Positions 14,452 to 23,818 of a DNA stretch of 64,000 nt are shown here, piece after piece (within the stretch, counting starts at the first letter, position 1; every line of letters starts with the position of its first letter). Position numbers and translations under genes: made by a program. Origin of the DNA: Streptomyces sp. MST-110588 (GTDB lineage Bacteria; Actinomycetota; Actinomycetes; Streptomycetales; Streptomycetaceae). The notes beneath the pieces are model-generated. The model saw only the letters and a program-made list of their open reading frames with translations, had not been told where the DNA came from and did no database searches. The DNA lies in assembly GCF_022695595.1 (NCBI RefSeq), contig NZ_CP074380.1, forward strand, positions 5,958,001 to 6,022,000. The letters run 5' to 3'.

Positions 14452-17400
14452 ATGGATCAGCGATACGAGGTTTACTGTCTCGCCGACAGGTATTTCTACG
14501 AGACCCCGGATCGTTTGTCCGCAGGGGCCGGCGGCAGTTCCGCGGAAAGCGGCCCGGACCGCGTACCGCTGTACGAGGCGGCACAGCGCACCGTCCCCGA
14601 AGGGTGGCAATGCCGTCTCTCCGGGGAATGGCTCCACGTGAGCCCGGCGAAGGTCCTGGGAGGCGTGGCCGGGGGCGAGGGCGGCGACGGAGCCGTTGAC
14701 GAAGCCGGTGGCGGGAGCGGCGGCGAGGGGGACGCGCTGCCGGCGGGGCTTCCGGCGCAGGGCTGGAAGATCCATGTGTCGGCCTGTACCGACAACGCCG
14801 AGAAGATCGCCGCCAAAGTCTGGGACTACTGCGTGGCGCGTTCCGTCCCCTTCAAATTCGTACCCGGTCCCCGGCCGCTGCACCTGCGGAATTCAAAATA
14901 CGCCGACCGTGGCTCCAGTGGTAAATTCGCCACCCTCTATCCCGCGGACGAGCGGCAGCTCCACACGATTCTCCGGGAACTCGGCGCGCTGCTGGAGGGC
15001 GAGCCGGGCCCGTACATCCTCAGCGATCTGCGCTGGAAGGACGGACCGCTCTACGTCCGTTACGGGGGATTCGCCCGGCGCCATTGTGTCGACGAGAACG
15101 GCGCGCTGGTCACCGCCATCGAGGATCCCGAAGGACGGCTGGTCCCCGACCGGCGCGAGCCGGCGTTCCGGCCGCCCTCATGGGTGACCCTGCCCGACTT
15201 CCTGACCGAGCAGCTCGCCGCCCGCAACGCCACCACCGTCGCCGACCTGCCCTACAGCATCGAATCCGCCCTCCACTTCTCCAACGGCGGCGGCGTCTAC
15301 GTCGGCCACGACCGCAGGACCGGCGAGAAGGTCGTGCTGAAGGAAGCCCGGCCGCACGCGGGGCTCGCCTCCGACCGCGCCGACGCGGTCACCCGCCTGG
15401 AACGCGAACGGACCGCCCTGCAGCGGCTGTCCGGGCTCGGCGCCGCCCCCGAGGTACGCGACTGGTTCACCCTGGACGACCACCGCTTCCTGGTCATGGA
15501 GTTCCTGGAGGGCCGCACCCTCAACTCCTTCTTCGCCGACCGTCACCCGCTGATCGGACCGCGGCCGGACCCCGCCGCGCTCGCCTCGTACACCGCGTGG
15601 GCGCTGCGCATCCACGCCGCCGTCCAGGAGACCGTCGCCGCCGTGCACAGCCGGGGCGTGGTCTTCAACGACCTGCACATGTTCAACATCATGGTGGCGC
15701 CGGACGAGCGGAGCGTGCGGCTGCTGGACTTCGAGGCCGCCGCGGACATCGGCGAAAACCACCGCCAGGCGCTGGCCCACCCGGGTTTCATCGCCCCGGC
15801 GGACCGCTCGGGCTTCGACGTCGACCACTACGCCCTGGCGTGTCTGCGCCTGGCGCTGTTCCTGCCGATGACGACGCTGCTCGTCATCGACCGCGCCAAG
15901 GCGGCGCATCTCGCGGAGATCATCGGCGAACAGTTCCCGGACGTGCCGCGGGACTTCCTCGCGGAGGCGGTACGGGTCATCTGCGCGCCGGGTCGTACGG
16001 AGACGCCAGGTCGTACGGAGACGGCGGGGCGCAGCGAACCGGTGGCGCGTACGGAACCGGTGGCGCGTGCGGAGGGTGCGCAGCGCTCGGTACGGACCGG
16101 GCCGGCGGGGCGGCGCGAGCGGCGCCCGTACCTGCCCTGCGAGCCCGGCGACTGGCCGCGCAGCCGCGACTCCATGGTCCGCGGCATCCTCGCCGCCGCC
16201 TCGCCCGGCCGCGGCGACCGGCTCTTCCCCGGAGACATCGCGCAGTTCACCACCGGCGGCGGACTGGGCGTCGCCCACGGCGCGGCCGGTGTGCTGTACG
16301 CGTTCGCCGAGACCGGCGCCGGACGGTACGAGGAGGGCGAGGAGTGGCTGCTGCGGCACACCGCCCCGCCGCCCTCCGGCACCCCCCTGGGCTTCTACGA
16401 CGGACTGACGGGCGTGGCCTGCGTACTGGACCGGCTGGGCCATCGCGAGCGCGCGCGGCAACTGATCGACCTCGTCCTCGCCGAGAAGTGGCAGCGGCTG
16501 GCGCCCGACCTGCACGGCGGCCTGTCCGGACTCGGCCTGGCGCTGGACCACCTGGCGCGTGCCTGGGACGAACCGGAGCTGCGCGAGCGGGCGGGGGAAG
16601 CGGCGCGGCACACGGCCGACCGGCTCGACGCGGACGGCGGCAAGGACAGCGGCAGCATGACGGCGGGCGGAACGGCGAGCGGGAGGGGGAGCGGCGGCAA
16701 GGGCGGGGGCAGGCGCGTCGGCCTGCTGCGTGGCGCTACCGGGCCCGCACTGCTCTTCCTGCGGCTGTACGAGTCCACCGGCGACACCGGGCTCCTGGAC
16801 CTGGCCGCCGGGGCGCTGCGGCGCGATCTCGCGCGGTGCGTACGGGACGCGAGCGGCGCCCTGGTCGTGGACGAGGGCTGGCGCACCATGCCGTACCTGG
16901 GGGCGGGCAGCGTCGGTATCGCGGCCGTCCTGGACGACTACCTCGCGCACCGGGCCGACGAGGAGTTCGAACAGGCGCGGGCCGCCATCCTGCCGGCCGC
17001 CACCTCGCGCTACTACGCCCAGCCCGGCCTCTTCCGTGGACGCGCCGGGATGATCTGGCACCTGGCCCGTACGACGGCCCGTACGACGACTCCCGTGCCC
17101 GGCGCGGAGGGCAGGCAGGGCACGCAGGACAGGCGGCAGGGCACGGAGGACAGGCAGGACACGGAGGGTACGGGCGAAGGCGGCGGAGCCGGAGCCGGGG
17201 CCGCGCCGCAGAGGCCGCAGGGAGCCGGTACGGGCGAGGCCGCCCTGGCCGCGCAGATCAGGTACCTGGGGTGGTACGCCGTGCCGTACCGGCAGCACCT
17301 GGCCTACCCCGGAGACCAGATGCTGCGGCTGTCGACGGACCTGGCCACCGGCGCCGCCGGCTGTCTGCTGGCGCTCGGCGCGGCCCTCCACGACCGGCCC

Positions 17401-17532
17401 GTCGAACTGCCCTTCCTCCCGCCGCCGGTGCACGGCACCGGTGGCCACCGAGCCGGCCCCGGCCACCGTGCCGGAGCCGTAGCAGGAGAAACAACCGGAA
17501 TTCCGGAAACCGCACAACACGTCCCCGAATGA
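14452..17532 (+). CDS. ramC: RamC-like class III lanthipeptide synthetase (LanKC)
   Basis: 1026-residue trifunctional enzyme that dehydrates and cyclises the RamS precursor. The N-terminal lyase region starts MDQRYEVYCLADRYFYETPD, the usual RamC opening. The kinase domain follows, with a lysine in VVLKEARPHAG (near residue 297), a catalytic-loop aspartate in VVFNDLHMFNIM (near 407) and LLDFEAA in place of DFG (near 426). The C-terminal LanC-like cyclase domain (about 570-1010) includes GGGLGVAHGAAGVLYAF and DLHGGLSGLGLALDHLA; I do not see the full zinc-ligand set, as known for this class. It is longer than typical RamC because of two low-complexity insertions: RTETPGRTETAGR-type repeats near 520 and a Gln/Asp/Gly/Arg run near 885. 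The ATG follows GGGGAGGGG. First gene of the ram operon. Confidence 0.93.
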   Translation: MDQRYEVYCLADRYFYETPDRLSAGAGGSSAESGPDRVPLYEAAQRTVPEGWQCRLSGEWLHVSPAKVLGGVAGGEGGDGAVDEAGGGSGGEGDALPAGLPAQGWKIHVSACTDNAEKIAAKVWDYCVARSVPFKFVPGPRPLHLRNSKYADRGSSGKFATLYPADERQLHTILRELGALLEGEPGPYILSDLRWKDGPLYVRYGGFARRHCVDENGALVTAIEDPEGRLVPDRREPAFRPPSWVTLPDFLTEQLAARNATTVADLPYSIESALHFSNGGGVYVGHDRRTGEKVVLKEARPHAGLASDRADAVTRLERERTALQRLSGLGAAPEVRDWFTLDDHRFLVMEFLEGRTLNSFFADRHPLIGPRPDPAALASYTAWALRIHAAVQETVAAVHSRGVVFNDLHMFNIMVAPDERSVRLLDFEAAADIGENHRQALAHPGFIAPADRSGFDVDHYALACLRLALFLPMTTLLVIDRAKAAHLAEIIGEQFPDVPRDFLAEAVRVICAPGRTETPGRTETAGRSEPVARTEPVARAEGAQRSVRTGPAGRRERRPYLPCEPGDWPRSRDSMVRGILAAASPGRGDRLFPGDIAQFTTGGGLGVAHGAAGVLYAFAETGAGRYEEGEEWLLRHTAPPPSGTPLGFYDGLTGVACVLDRLGHRERARQLIDLVLAEKWQRLAPDLHGGLSGLGLALDHLARAWDEPELRERAGEAARHTADRLDADGGKDSGSMTAGGTASGRGSGGKGGGRRVGLLRGATGPALLFLRLYESTGDTGLLDLAAGALRRDLARCVRDASGALVVDEGWRTMPYLGAGSVGIAAVLDDYLAHRADEEFEQARAAILPAATSRYYAQPGLFRGRAGMIWHLARTTARTTTPVPGAEGRQGTQDRRQGTEDRQDTEGTGEGGGAGAGAAPQRPQGAGTGEAALAAQIRYLGWYAVPYRQHLAYPGDQMLRLSTDLATGAAGCLLALGAALHDRPVELPFLPPPVHGTGGHRAGPGHRAGAVAGETTGIPETAQHVPE

Positions 17533-17549
17533 GTGGAAAGGACAGTGAC

Positions 17550-17663
17550 ATGGCACTTCTCGACCTGCAGATGATGGAGTCCTCCGAATACGGCGGTGGC
17601 GGCGGCAGCGTCATCAGCCTCCTCCTCTGCAACAGCCACGCGAGCGTCACCCTGTGCCTGTGA
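17550..17663 (+). CDS. ramS: RamS/AmfS-like class III lanthipeptide precursor
   Basis: 37-residue peptide. The leader MALLDLQMMESSEYGGGGG contains the LLDLQ motif recognised by class III synthetases. The core SVISLLLCNSHASVTLCL holds two S-x2-S-x3-C motifs (SVISLLLC and SHASVTLC), the same arrangement as SapB (RamS), which carries two lanthionine rings plus dehydroalanines; labionin is the alternative ring type. The product would be a hydrophobic, surface-active peptide that helps aerial hyphae emerge. Compared with RamS the leader has an unusual pentaglycine before the core, a possible cleavage site. The ATG follows GGAAAGGA, 17 bases after the ramC stop. The gene is very short but unmistakable from its context and motifs. 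Confidence 0.93.
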   Translation: MALLDLQMMESSEYGGGGGSVISLLLCNSHASVTLCL

Positions 17664-17805
17664 CCGGTCCTTGGACGATCGGTCCCGGCACGTCGCAGCC
17701 GGACGCCGTGATCCGGGCGGCATGACCCGGTGGCGCGGCCGGCCCGGGCGTCATGAACCGGGCGCCGCGATCCGGGAGCCCTGATCCGGCATTCGCGAAC
17801 CGGCC

Positions 17806-17837
17806 GTGCGTGCGGTCCCTCCGGGGGCCGCACGCAC
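17806..17837 (+). terminator. Hairpin between ramS and ramA (attenuator-like)
   Basis: GTGCGTGCGG and CCGCACGCAC form a perfect 10-bp stem with a 12-base loop, in the roughly 190-base gap between ramS and ramA. Its place suits partial termination, giving more precursor mRNA than exporter mRNA. The gap also contains loosely repeated ATCCGGG/CATGACCCGG segments. Confidence 0.5.
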
Positions 17838-17855
17838 TCCGTATGGGAGCCTTCG

Positions 17856-19739
17856 TTGACCGCCCGCCCCCCGTTGACCACCCAGCCCGCCACGTCCCCG
17901 TCTCCGCGCCCCCGGCCCCGGCCCGGAGGTCGCCGTCTCCTCCCGGGAGGCGACCGGCTGCTGCTCGGCGCGCTGCGCCACAGCGCGGCACAGGCCGCCG
18001 CCGTCCTCCTGCTCGGCGTCGCCTCCACCGGCCTGAACCTGGCGCTGCCCGCCCTCCTGGCACACACCCTCGACCTGCTGCTGGCCCACCGTCCGGCCGC
18101 CGCCTGGCTCGCCGCCTGCGCGGCCCTGACCACCGCGCTGGTGGTCTGCGACGCACTGGAGGGGCTGTTCTCCGGCACCACCGACGCCCGGGCCGGCGCC
18201 TGGCTGCGGCGGCGGCTGCTGCACCACGTCCTCGCCGCCGGGCCGCGCGCGGCCGGCCGGTACGACACCGGCGACCTGGTCTCCCGGATCGTGGGGAACG
18301 CGGCCCAGGCAGGCGGGGCGCCCATCGCGCTGGCGGCCACCGGCGCCGCGGTCCTCACCCCCCTCGGCGCCCTGGCCGCCCTGGCCGTCCTGGACCCGTG
18401 GACCGCCGGCGCGTTCCTGCTGGGCATGCCGCTGCTGGCCCTGCTGCTGCGCGCCTTCGTACGGGATACCGGTGACTGCGTGGCCCGGTACCAGGAGCAC
18501 CAAGGGGAGATGGCCGGTCGGCTCGTCGAGGCGGTCGGCGGGGCCCGTACGATCGCGGCGGCGGGCACCGGACGGCGCGAGACGGCCCGGGTGCTGGCCC
18601 CGCTGCCCGGACTCTCCCGCCAGGGCCACCGGATGTGGCACGTCCAGGGACGGTCCACCGCGCAGGCCGCCGTGCTCGTACCGCTGCTCCAGATCGCGGT
18701 GCTGACCGTGGCCGGAATTCGACTGTCCTACGGCGCGCTGACCGTCGGCGAACTGCTGGCCGTCTCCCGCTACGCCACACTGGCCACCGGAGTCGGCCAG
18801 CTCGTGGGACACCTCAACGGCCTCGTGCGCAGCAGGGCCGCCGCCCGCCGGCTCGCCGAGGTCCTCCAACTGCCCGCGGTACGTTACGGGCGCCGCCAAC
18901 TGCCGCCCGGTGGCGGTGCGTTGTCCCTGCGCGGGGTCACCGTGCGGCACGGTGACCGCGCCGTCCTGAGCGGTCTGGACCTGACCGTGCCCGGCGGGAG
19001 GACCGTGGCGGTCGTCGGGCGCTCCGGCGCCGGCAAGACCGCGCTGGCCGCGCTGGCCGGACGGCTGGCCGACCCCGACGCGGGCAGCGTCACCCTCGAC
19101 GGGGTCCCGCTGCCCGAACTGGACCACGACGCGCTGCGCCGCGCGGTCGGCTACGCCTTCGAGCGGCCCGCGCTCCTCGGCGGCACGATCCACGGCACGC
19201 TGGCCCTGGGAGCGTATGAACCGGGCCGTACGGAGGTGGTGGCCGCGGCCCGCGCCGCCTGCGCCGACCCCTTCGTCCGCCGCCTCCCGCAGGGGTACCG
19301 GACGCCGTGCGCGGCGGCCCCGCTCTCCGGCGGCGAAGCCCAACGCCTGGGCCTGGCCCGTGCGTTCGCCCACGCCGAGCGGCTGCTCGTGCTGGACGAC
19401 GCCACCTCCAGCCTGGACACGGTCACGGAACTGAGCGTCGGCCGGGCCCTGGTGCGCGACGTACGGGCCACCACGCGCCTGATCGTCGCCCACCGCGCCT
19501 CGACGGCGGCCCGGGCCGATCTCGTCGCCTGGCTCGATGCCGGCCGCGTACGGGCGCTGGCGCCGCACGCGGAGCTGTGGCGAGTGCCGGAGTACCGCGC
19601 GCTGTTCGGCGCTCCGGGGGACGCCGGCGATGCGGCGGAGAGTGCGGCGGGCGGATCGGCGGACGGGGTGCCGGGTGACGGGCCTCAGGTGCCGGGTGAC
19701 GGACCTGGCGACGTGCCGCGGAGGGGAGCCGCGTCATGA
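17856..19739 (+). CDS. ramA: RamA-like ABC transporter (permease-ATPase fusion)
   Basis: 627-residue half-transporter of the ram locus. The N-terminal membrane domain (residues about 35-320) has several hydrophobic helices, including AAAVLLLGVASTGLNLALPALL and VLTPLGALAALAVL. The C-terminal nucleotide-binding domain has Walker A GRSGAGKT, signature LSGGEAQR, Walker B LLVLDDATSSLD and a switch histidine in IVAHRAST. It probably pairs with RamB to export the mature peptide. The start is a TTG at 17856, seven bases after GGGAG; no ATG or GTG fits better. The C terminus is a Gly/Asp/Pro-rich tail with a repeated VPGDGP unit. The stop overlaps the ramB start as ATGA. Confidence 0.9.
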   Translation: MTARPPLTTQPATSPSPRPRPRPGGRRLLPGGDRLLLGALRHSAAQAAAVLLLGVASTGLNLALPALLAHTLDLLLAHRPAAAWLAACAALTTALVVCDALEGLFSGTTDARAGAWLRRRLLHHVLAAGPRAAGRYDTGDLVSRIVGNAAQAGGAPIALAATGAAVLTPLGALAALAVLDPWTAGAFLLGMPLLALLLRAFVRDTGDCVARYQEHQGEMAGRLVEAVGGARTIAAAGTGRRETARVLAPLPGLSRQGHRMWHVQGRSTAQAAVLVPLLQIAVLTVAGIRLSYGALTVGELLAVSRYATLATGVGQLVGHLNGLVRSRAAARRLAEVLQLPAVRYGRRQLPPGGGALSLRGVTVRHGDRAVLSGLDLTVPGGRTVAVVGRSGAGKTALAALAGRLADPDAGSVTLDGVPLPELDHDALRRAVGYAFERPALLGGTIHGTLALGAYEPGRTEVVAAARAACADPFVRRLPQGYRTPCAAAPLSGGEAQRLGLARAFAHAERLLVLDDATSSLDTVTELSVGRALVRDVRATTRLIVAHRASTAARADLVAWLDAGRVRALAPHAELWRVPEYRALFGAPGDAGDAAESAAGGSADGVPGDGPQVPGDGPGDVPRRGAAS

Positions 19740-21748
19740 CCGGCGGCCGTGCCGCTCGCGAAGTGACGGACGGTACGCGGGAGCGCGCGTCCGCCCGTAC
19801 GGCGGTCCCGGCGGCCCCCGTACCGGACGTGCCGGACGCCACAGAAGCCCCACCCCGCCCCCGGCCGCCCGTACGGCTGCGGTCCGCGGGCGTGCGTTTC
19901 CTCCTGCGCCGGCGCCGGGTGCTGGCACGGCTGGCCGCATGGTCCGTGGTGGAGACCGGGCAGACCTTCGTCCTGGGCTACGCGCTGGCCCGCGCCCTGG
20001 ACGACGGGTTCCTGCGCGGCGCGCCCGGCGTCGGCGCGGCCTGGCTGGCGGCTGCCGCCGTCTCCGTCGTCGCCGGGGCGTACGGCACGGGGCGGGTGTA
20101 CCGGGCGGTGGCGGGTCTCGTGGAGCCGCTGCGGGACGTCCTGGTGCGCCGGGTCGTGGAACGGGGGCTGCGGGCGGCCGACGGCGCCGCAGTCTCCCGG
20201 CTGACGCACCAGGTGGAGATCGCCCGGGACACCTCCGCCGGTCTGGTGCTGGTCTCCCGGTCCTTCGTCTTCGTCGCGGCCGGCGCGCTGGCCGGGCTGC
20301 TGTCGCTGGCGCCCGTACTGCTGCTGGTGGTGCTGCCGCCGCTGGTGCTGGGGGTCGCGCTGTTCCTGGCGACGCTGGGGCCGATGGCCCGCCGCCAGGA
20401 GACCTTCCTCGCCGCGGACGAGGCCATCTCGCGCGAGACGGAAGGGCTGATCGGCGGCCTGCGGGACATCACCGCAGGCGGGGCCGAACGGTGGGCGGCC
20501 CGGACGGCGGGGGAGCGGTTCGACGCCGAACTGCGGGCGGCGCGCTCGCTCGCCCGCTGGAGCGTGTGGCGGGTGCTGGCCCTGGCCGTGAGCGGGCACC
20601 TGCCGCTCGTCCTGCTGCTGGTGACCGCGCCGTGGCTGCTGGAGCGGGGGGTGACGGCGGGCGCGTTGGTGGGGGCGCTGGCTTATCTGTCGCAGTCGCT
20701 GCTGCCCGCGCTGCACAGCCTGATGCACGGCCTGGGCACCTCGGGCACCCGCCTGGGGGTGGTCCTGCGCCGCCTCCTGGCCGCTGACAGCCCAACGGAT
20801 GTACGGACTTCTGCTGGTATGTACGGTGATACCGGCCCCACATCCAGCCGCACATCCGACCCCACAACCAGCCGCACATCCGATCCCGCATCCGGCCCCG
20901 CGTCCCACCCCGCATCCGGTCCCGCGCCTGCCTCTGCTCCCGCTCCCGCTCCCGCCCCCGGGGTCGCCGTGGAGCTGCGGAACGTCAGCTTCGCGTACGG
21001 CCCGCACGCCGAGCCGGTCGTCCGCGACCTGGACCTGATCCTGCCGGCCGGCGCCCATCTGGCCGTGGTCGGCCCGAGCGGGATCGGCAAGTCCACCCTG
21101 GCCGCTCTGATGGCGGGCCTGCTGCCGCCCGGCCGGGGTGAGATCCGCACCGCTTTCCCGGGCCCGCGGGCGCGGGTGCTGCTGCCGCAGGAGGCGTACG
21201 TCTTCTCCGGGACCGTACGGGAGAACCTGCTGTACCTGTGCCCGGACACCTGGGGGTCACCCCCGCAGACGGACGCGGGGACGGACACCGACGCCGACAC
21301 GGATGCGGACACCGGCGCAGGCGCCGACGCCGGCCTATGGGCCGCCGCCGAAGCCGTCGGCGCGGACCGGCTCATGGAGCGGCTGGGGGGACCGGCCGCG
21401 CGGGTCGTGCCCGCCGAACTGTCCGCCGGAGAACGGCAGTTGATCGCCCTGGCCCGTGCCTACCTCGCGCCCGCCCGGCTGGCGATCCTGGACGAGGCCA
21501 CCTGTCACCTGGACCCGGCGGCCGAGGCGCGTGCCGAGCACGCCTTCGCCGGGCGTCCCGGCGGCACCCTCGTCGTCATCGCCCACCGCGTCAGCTCGGC
21601 GCTGCGTGCGAAGGAGGTGCTGATCATGGACGGCACCCACGCGCTGCACGGCCGGCACGACGAACTGCTGCGGCGCTCCCCGCTCTACCGCGACCTGGCA
21701 GGCAACTGGGCGGCCGGGGGCGCGCTGCCGCACGCCCGGCGCGCATAG
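19736..21748 (+). CDS. ramB: RamB-like ABC transporter (permease-ATPase fusion)
   Basis: 670-residue partner of RamA. The membrane domain is followed by a low-complexity linker (TSSRTSDP, PASGPA and APAPAP repeats, residues about 360-400), then the nucleotide-binding domain with Walker A GPSGIGKST, Q-loop LLPQEAYVFSG, signature variant LSAGERQ, Walker B LAILDEATCHLD and switch IAHRVSS. A second low-complexity stretch, rich in Thr/Asp/Ala (DTDADTDADTGAGADAG), is inserted between the Q-loop and the signature. That is an unusual place for an insertion because this subdomain contacts the membrane part. Translationally coupled to ramA. The 3' end lies in a 26-bp tandem repeat that includes the stop codon. 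Confidence 0.9.
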   Translation: MTGGRAAREVTDGTRERASARTAVPAAPVPDVPDATEAPPRPRPPVRLRSAGVRFLLRRRRVLARLAAWSVVETGQTFVLGYALARALDDGFLRGAPGVGAAWLAAAAVSVVAGAYGTGRVYRAVAGLVEPLRDVLVRRVVERGLRAADGAAVSRLTHQVEIARDTSAGLVLVSRSFVFVAAGALAGLLSLAPVLLLVVLPPLVLGVALFLATLGPMARRQETFLAADEAISRETEGLIGGLRDITAGGAERWAARTAGERFDAELRAARSLARWSVWRVLALAVSGHLPLVLLLVTAPWLLERGVTAGALVGALAYLSQSLLPALHSLMHGLGTSGTRLGVVLRRLLAADSPTDVRTSAGMYGDTGPTSSRTSDPTTSRTSDPASGPASHPASGPAPASAPAPAPAPGVAVELRNVSFAYGPHAEPVVRDLDLILPAGAHLAVVGPSGIGKSTLAALMAGLLPPGRGEIRTAFPGPRARVLLPQEAYVFSGTVRENLLYLCPDTWGSPPQTDAGTDTDADTDADTGAGADAGLWAAAEAVGADRLMERLGGPAARVVPAELSAGERQLIALARAYLAPARLAILDEATCHLDPAAEARAEHAFAGRPGGTLVVIAHRVSSALRAKEVLIMDGTHALHGRHDELLRRSPLYRDLAGNWAAGGALPHARRA

Positions 21749-21790
21749 GGCTGCCGCACGCCCGGCGCGCATAGGGCTGCCGCACGCCCG
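21724..21790. repeat. 26-bp tandem repeat (about 2.6 copies) spanning the ramB stop codon
   Basis: Two identical 26-base copies (21724-21749, 21750-21775) and a 15-base partial third. The first contains the last codons and TAG of ramB. Confidence 0.9.
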
Positions 21791-21902
21791 TCCGCACGCC
21801 TCTGCCTGTACGTACGCTCCCGTACGCGCCCCCAGGCCCCAGGCTCAGCCCCCAGGCAGCGGAGAACACCGAGCTTCGCCTGCGAGGTCGTAACCGGGCC
21901 CG

Positions 21903-22600
21903 TCATAGCCAGCCCTCCCCCTGGGAGATGCGGATGGCGTCGATACGGTTGCGGGCGCCGGTTTTACGGGTGATGGCGGACATGTAGTTGCGTACGGTGC
22001 CGGTGGCCAGATGGAGGATGGCCGCGATCTCCGGTACGGATGCGCCTTCCGCCGCCAGCGAGAGCACGGTCAGCTCCCTGCGCGTCAGCGGGATCTCCGC
22101 GGCCTGGAGGAAGCCGAAGCCCAGCGAGCCGTCGACGAAGCGTTTGCCCTCGGCGACCTGGCGGATGCCGGCGGTCAACTGTTCCGGGGGCCTTCCTTGT
22201 CGACGAAGCCCATGGCGTCGGCGTCGAAAGCCCTGCGCAGCGGGCCCGGTCTGCGGGCCGAACCCAGGACCAGGAGGGCCGGGCCATGGTGGCGCACCGG
22301 GGCCCGGCCGTCCTGCCCGGCGCGCGCGGCATCCGGGGCCCAAGGGACACGGGTGGTCCAGGAGGTCCGTGCGGGCCGGGCGATCCGGGACATCCGTGAG
22401 AGCTGGCGCAGCACGCCGAGCCCCACGGTGTCCGTACATTCCACATCCACCACACAGACGTCGGGCCGTAACGCCCGAGCCCGTTCCGGTGCTTTACGGG
22501 GCGTGGTCGCGGCCACTTCGATGTCGCTCTCCTTGCCCAGCACCTCTGACAGCGCCCATCGGAACAGACGGGTGTCGTGCACCAGCAGTACCCGGATCAT
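21903..22600 (-). CDS. ramR: RamR/AmfR-like response regulator, interrupted by a frameshift
   Basis: The gene is in two frames. Starting from the ATG at 22600, the N-terminal part (MIRVLLVHDTRLFRWALSEV... to ...AMGFVDKEG) is an atypical receiver domain: VDVECTDTVG stands where phosphorylated regulators have the LLDIRMPG-type segment. Its frame ends early near 22175. The C-terminal part (LTAGIRQVAEGKRFVDGSLG... to ...GWL) is a LuxR/NarL helix-turn-helix: LTRRELTVLSLAAEGASVPE, then AAILHLATGTVRNYMSAITR. One extra C in the five-C run at about 22188-22192 (CCC CCG GAA CAG) would fuse them into a normal protein of about 230 residues. It may be a sequencing error or a real mutation that would abolish activation of ramCSAB. 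It lies convergent to the end of ramB. Confidence 0.85.
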
Positions 22601-22979
22601 CTCGCTCCTCCAGTCCCCCGTGTACCGGTTCCGTTCCCCCGTTCGCGCCCCAGCGGCCCCAGAGCCCTAGCAGTCCTTGCACCCCTGGCAGCTCCCTGGC
22701 AGCTCCCCGTCAAAGGTCTGTTCCTCGATTCATAGCGGGATTGCCGAGGGCACGGACCCGGAGAACTGGCCAACAGGGGGTGCGGGGGCGCACGCCAGCG
22801 CACTGTGCGCCCCGTACGCGCTGCGCGCTGTTCCGCACTGTGCGCGCTGCCCCAGGTACCCGCGATCCGGCGCGAGCAACGGGGACCGTACGGAAAGGGG
22901 CGCGCGGCGAAGCCCGTACGCAACGGCCGCGAACAGCGGGACCGATGTGTCTTCCGGTGAACGGGTACCGCGCCGGAAC
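22601..22979. other. Intergenic region between ramR and the kstR-like gene
   Basis: About 380 bases with no supportable gene. The part next to 22600 should carry the ramR promoter. An 11-bp direct duplication (CTGGCAGCTCC twice, about 22685-22706) and GC-alternating runs (GCGCTGCGCGC) are the only features seen. The 3' part presumably ends the kstR-like transcript. Confidence 0.4.
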
Positions 22980-23648
22980 TCAGGCGTCGTGGCGGGGAGC
23001 GGTGATGTCGACGAGCCGGCAGGCCGTCTCGATGTCGATCTTCACCTGGGCGATGGAGGCTCGCCCGGACAGCCAGGTGATCAGGGCGGAGTGCCAGGTG
23101 TGCTCGATGACCCGGACCGCCGAGAGCTGCTCGGGGGTCGGCGCGGCCGGGCGCGCCGACTCCTGCGCGGGACGGCCGGCGGCGGGCGGCGCCATCGCGT
23201 CCAGGATGATCGCGGTCGTCAGCCGGGAGACGGTGTCCACCTCCGGGCTCACCGACCGGTCGGCGAACGTCAGGGCGCGCACCATGGCGTCCGCGAGCTG
23301 CGGCTCGCGCTGGAGCGCGCGGAAGGCGCGCATCAGGGTCTGTGCGACCCGTGCGCCGGGGGCCGGCGCGGTCGGCGGGCGCTTGCGCAGCGTCTCGTGC
23401 ATGCGCTGGAGCTGGTCCTGCATGGTCGCGACGAGAAGGTGCACCTTGGAGGGGAAGTACCGGTAGAGCGTGCCGAGCGCGACATCCGAGGACTCGGCGA
23501 CCGCACGCATCTGTACGGCGTCGAAGCCGCCCCGCCCGGCCAACTGGGCGGTGGTGTGCAGGATGCGGCGCCGCCGCGCCTCCTGACGCTCGGTCAGGGG
23601 AGGACTGGCGGGAAGCGCCGGCCCGGCCGCTCTGGGTTCCGTAGTCAT
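22980..23648 (-). CDS. KstR-like TetR-family regulator
   Basis: 222 residues. The helix-turn-helix region RRRRILHTTAQLAGRGGFDA followed by VQMRAVAESSDVALGTLYRY and FPSKVHLLVATM closely resembles the cholesterol-catabolism repressor KstR of mycobacteria, which shares AVQMRAVA, VAxGTLYRYFPSKVHLL, FAD..ASEVD and WLSGRAS-type segments along its length. Ligand in KstR is a steroid-CoA thioester; the ligand here is inferred, not shown. The start is the ATG at 23648 after ACGGGAC; the 20 residues upstream look non-coding. It is divergent from the glycosyltransferase operon, with a perfect KstR-type operator between them, implying autoregulation. Confidence 0.85.
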   Translation of the reverse strand: MTTEPRAAGPALPASPPLTERQEARRRRILHTTAQLAGRGGFDAVQMRAVAESSDVALGTLYRYFPSKVHLLVATMQDQLQRMHETLRKRPPTAPAPGARVAQTLMRAFRALQREPQLADAMVRALTFADRSVSPEVDTVSRLTTAIILDAMAPPAAGRPAQESARPAAPTPEQLSAVRVIEHTWHSALITWLSGRASIAQVKIDIETACRLVDITAPRHDA

Positions 23649-23818
23649 ATGTCCCGTTCCGTGGCAGTCCATCCGCGATGCGACGCGTACCGGTGGTGTG
23701 GTCGGCACAGCATGGCAGGGGCCGGGTCGTGGCGCGAATCACCTGGTGCGGCTCTTTTCGCCCGGTCCCCGGCCGGTAGATTCAAGGCTCCTCGAACTGA
23801 TCGGTAGCCGATTGGTTC

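Noticed and set aside
15178..17556. Long open frame on the strand opposite ramC (792 codons)
   Set aside because: It mirrors the coding frame of ramC at high GC. The translation is low-complexity Arg/Gly/Gln with no domain and no ribosome binding site.
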